Shown here piece by piece: positions 62,701 through 64,000 of a DNA stretch of 64,000 nt. Both the position numbers and the translations under genes were made by a program. The notes beneath the pieces are model-generated. The model did not search any database. It saw only the letters and a program-made list of their open reading frames with translations, and was not told where the DNA came from. Every line of letters begins with the position of its first letter. Position 1 is the first letter of the stretch. Origin of the DNA: Kryptolebias marmoratus (lineage: Eukaryota; Chordata; Actinopteri; Cyprinodontiformes; Rivulidae); contig NC_051451.1 in assembly GCF_001649575.2 (NCBI RefSeq), positions 20,799,187 to 20,863,186 on the forward strand. The letters are read 5' to 3'.

Positions 62701-64000
62701 TGTTCACAGCTGGACATTTAACCCCAAAAATGTGGAATAAAAACACAGCACCAAGCATTAAAAACAAAATTTGCATTTTAGGTAAATGTCACTTTATATT
62801 ACATCCCCTAATGATACAGAGGTTATCGTGTCTTTTTTTTTAAGCTAAATGAAAATAAATGGCTCTTTCTTCTTCAAACAGCTTTGAAATGAATCGAGAG
62901 CAGAGGTGAAGCTGAGATAAACACTGACGGAGAAACAGATATAAGAGATTGTGTCGGTCTTCTTTACCCAACACCAAATTCAAGACCAAAGGAGGAGATA
63001 AAAGGAGATACGCAAATGAAAGAAATTCCCCTTATCATCTCATTACCTATAATGAATGAAAACAGGGTCTTTTAGGAGTCAAATGGTACGAGAGAAATGA
63101 TTGAGTGAGTTTGCATAAGATTAGAACAGCAAACTGTACATAGCATACTTCCAGAAAATGCTTTATGCAGAATGTCTAATGTTTTTATCTATAAAATGTG
63201 AGTACAAGTAAAATACCAATTAAAGTCAGATTGGGTTAGTTGTGAAAGTTTTGTTTTTGATACATAAAAAGTAAGACTGACTGAGATATCCAAATCGGCT
63301 TCACAGAGGTGTTGAGGAAGGCTTTGTGACTCAAAACAACACACAAAGTGAAAAGCTAAGTCAACATATTGTCTACATATTGTTGTTTAAGTTTATTCAT
63401 TTGTCATTTGTTTTACTTTCTAAAACTTAAAAATAAAATTCAACAAGCAGACAAATTGTGTGTAACATAAAATGGAGCTTCTTTGTTTCATTTATTTTAT
63501 GACAAGCTTGACTGCTTTGTAAACATCACCTTATCTACATAATACTAACCAGGATTAATGGCTTTGCTTCTTTTTCATTATTATTAATGCTAGAAGACCA
63601 CACCCCACCATGATAAATCACTTTTTAGATAACAATTTTCTTACATTTTTTAAAAAGGCCATCCTAAACAATGACATGATCATCTGTGCAACTGCATTAT
63701 GAAAGACGTGAATAGTCTCAGTGACTCAGCGCTATCATTATGTGGTCTATACTTTAAAAATTGAAGTCCTAAACTTTCACAGATGAGGCTGTAAGTCAGA
63801 CGCCCAGAAATAGTTTCCAGCACATAACCACAATTCACTGCTTTTGACAACATGAACCAAAAACACCCACCTGGTTCAGGAAAAGATTTATTAGGAAATA
63901 ATCTTTAAAACATGTTAGGGGATCAGTTGGTTTATGTAACAATTCTACAGACAGGGTGTGAAAGTTAGGACATCATTTGTCAATGATTTCGCTCGTTTCA
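59751..64000. other. 3' flank, no gene recognised
   Basis: AT-rich DNA with scattered AATAAA signals (for example near 62740 and 62857) that could serve a long golga7b 3'UTR. In other vertebrates crtac1 is the next gene on this side, but none of its exons is recognisable here on either strand. Frames at 59767-59985 and 61102-61290 are short and featureless. Confidence 0.55.

Noticed and set aside
59751..64000. 3' exons of crtac1, the expected neighbour
   Set aside because: No translated segment on the minus strand resembles the FG-GAP/EGF-type sequence of that protein, so the gene presumably lies beyond the window.

Overview
This is a vertebrate nuclear window, almost certainly from a ray-finned (teleost) fish. 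It is AT-rich, has multi-exon genes with kilobase introns, and carries interspersed repeats typical of fish: a LINE 3' end with an ATGG-type tail, a LINE 3' end with a TTAC tail, tRNA-derived SINEs and a repeat containing the string 'ctatagcagcataactaag'. I see no bacterial operons, CRISPR array, rRNA gene or functional tRNA gene. The species cannot be named from the sequence.

Two protein-coding genes can be assembled exon by exon, both with an open frame throughout. The first is sfrp5 (secreted frizzled-related protein 5) on the minus strand: exons 25223-24671, 18055-17978 and 14477-14152, 318 residues, with signal peptide, ten-cysteine frizzled domain and netrin-like domain. The second is golga7b (Golgin A7 family member B, accessory subunit of DHHC palmitoyltransferases) on the plus strand: exons 46959-46970, 51180-51305, 51744-51896, 56067-56168 and 58015-58098, 158 residues. 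The genes are divergent, with about 21.7 kb between their start codons. This matches the SFRP5-GOLGA7B neighbourhood of other vertebrates and parallels the SFRP1-GOLGA7 paralogous pair. The two proteins act in different processes (extracellular Wnt antagonism versus protein S-acylation), so the linkage reflects ancestry rather than a shared pathway.

Layout: 1-14151 is 3' flank of sfrp5 with a LINE 3' fragment (3031-3394) and one copy of a dispersed palindrome-headed repeat. 14152-25223 is sfrp5, with four more copies of that repeat in its introns. 25224-46958 is intergenic and holds a tRNA-derived SINE fragment (about 31780-31945), two further copies of the dispersed repeat, a LINE 3' end (42813-43103) and a teleost repeat (45900-46400). 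A CpG-rich promoter lies directly before golga7b. 46959-58098 is golga7b. 58099-64000 is 3' flank with an unidentified short ORF and a second SINE.

The most notable signal is the last golga7b intron, which has textbook minor-spliceosome (U12-type) signals: donor GTATCCTT and branch site TTCCTTGAC 18 nt before the acceptor AG. The second is a seven-copy, roughly 300-420 bp repeat family that starts with a near-perfect palindrome and is concentrated in and around sfrp5. I found no evidence of a wholly new multi-gene system; this is a conventional vertebrate locus.
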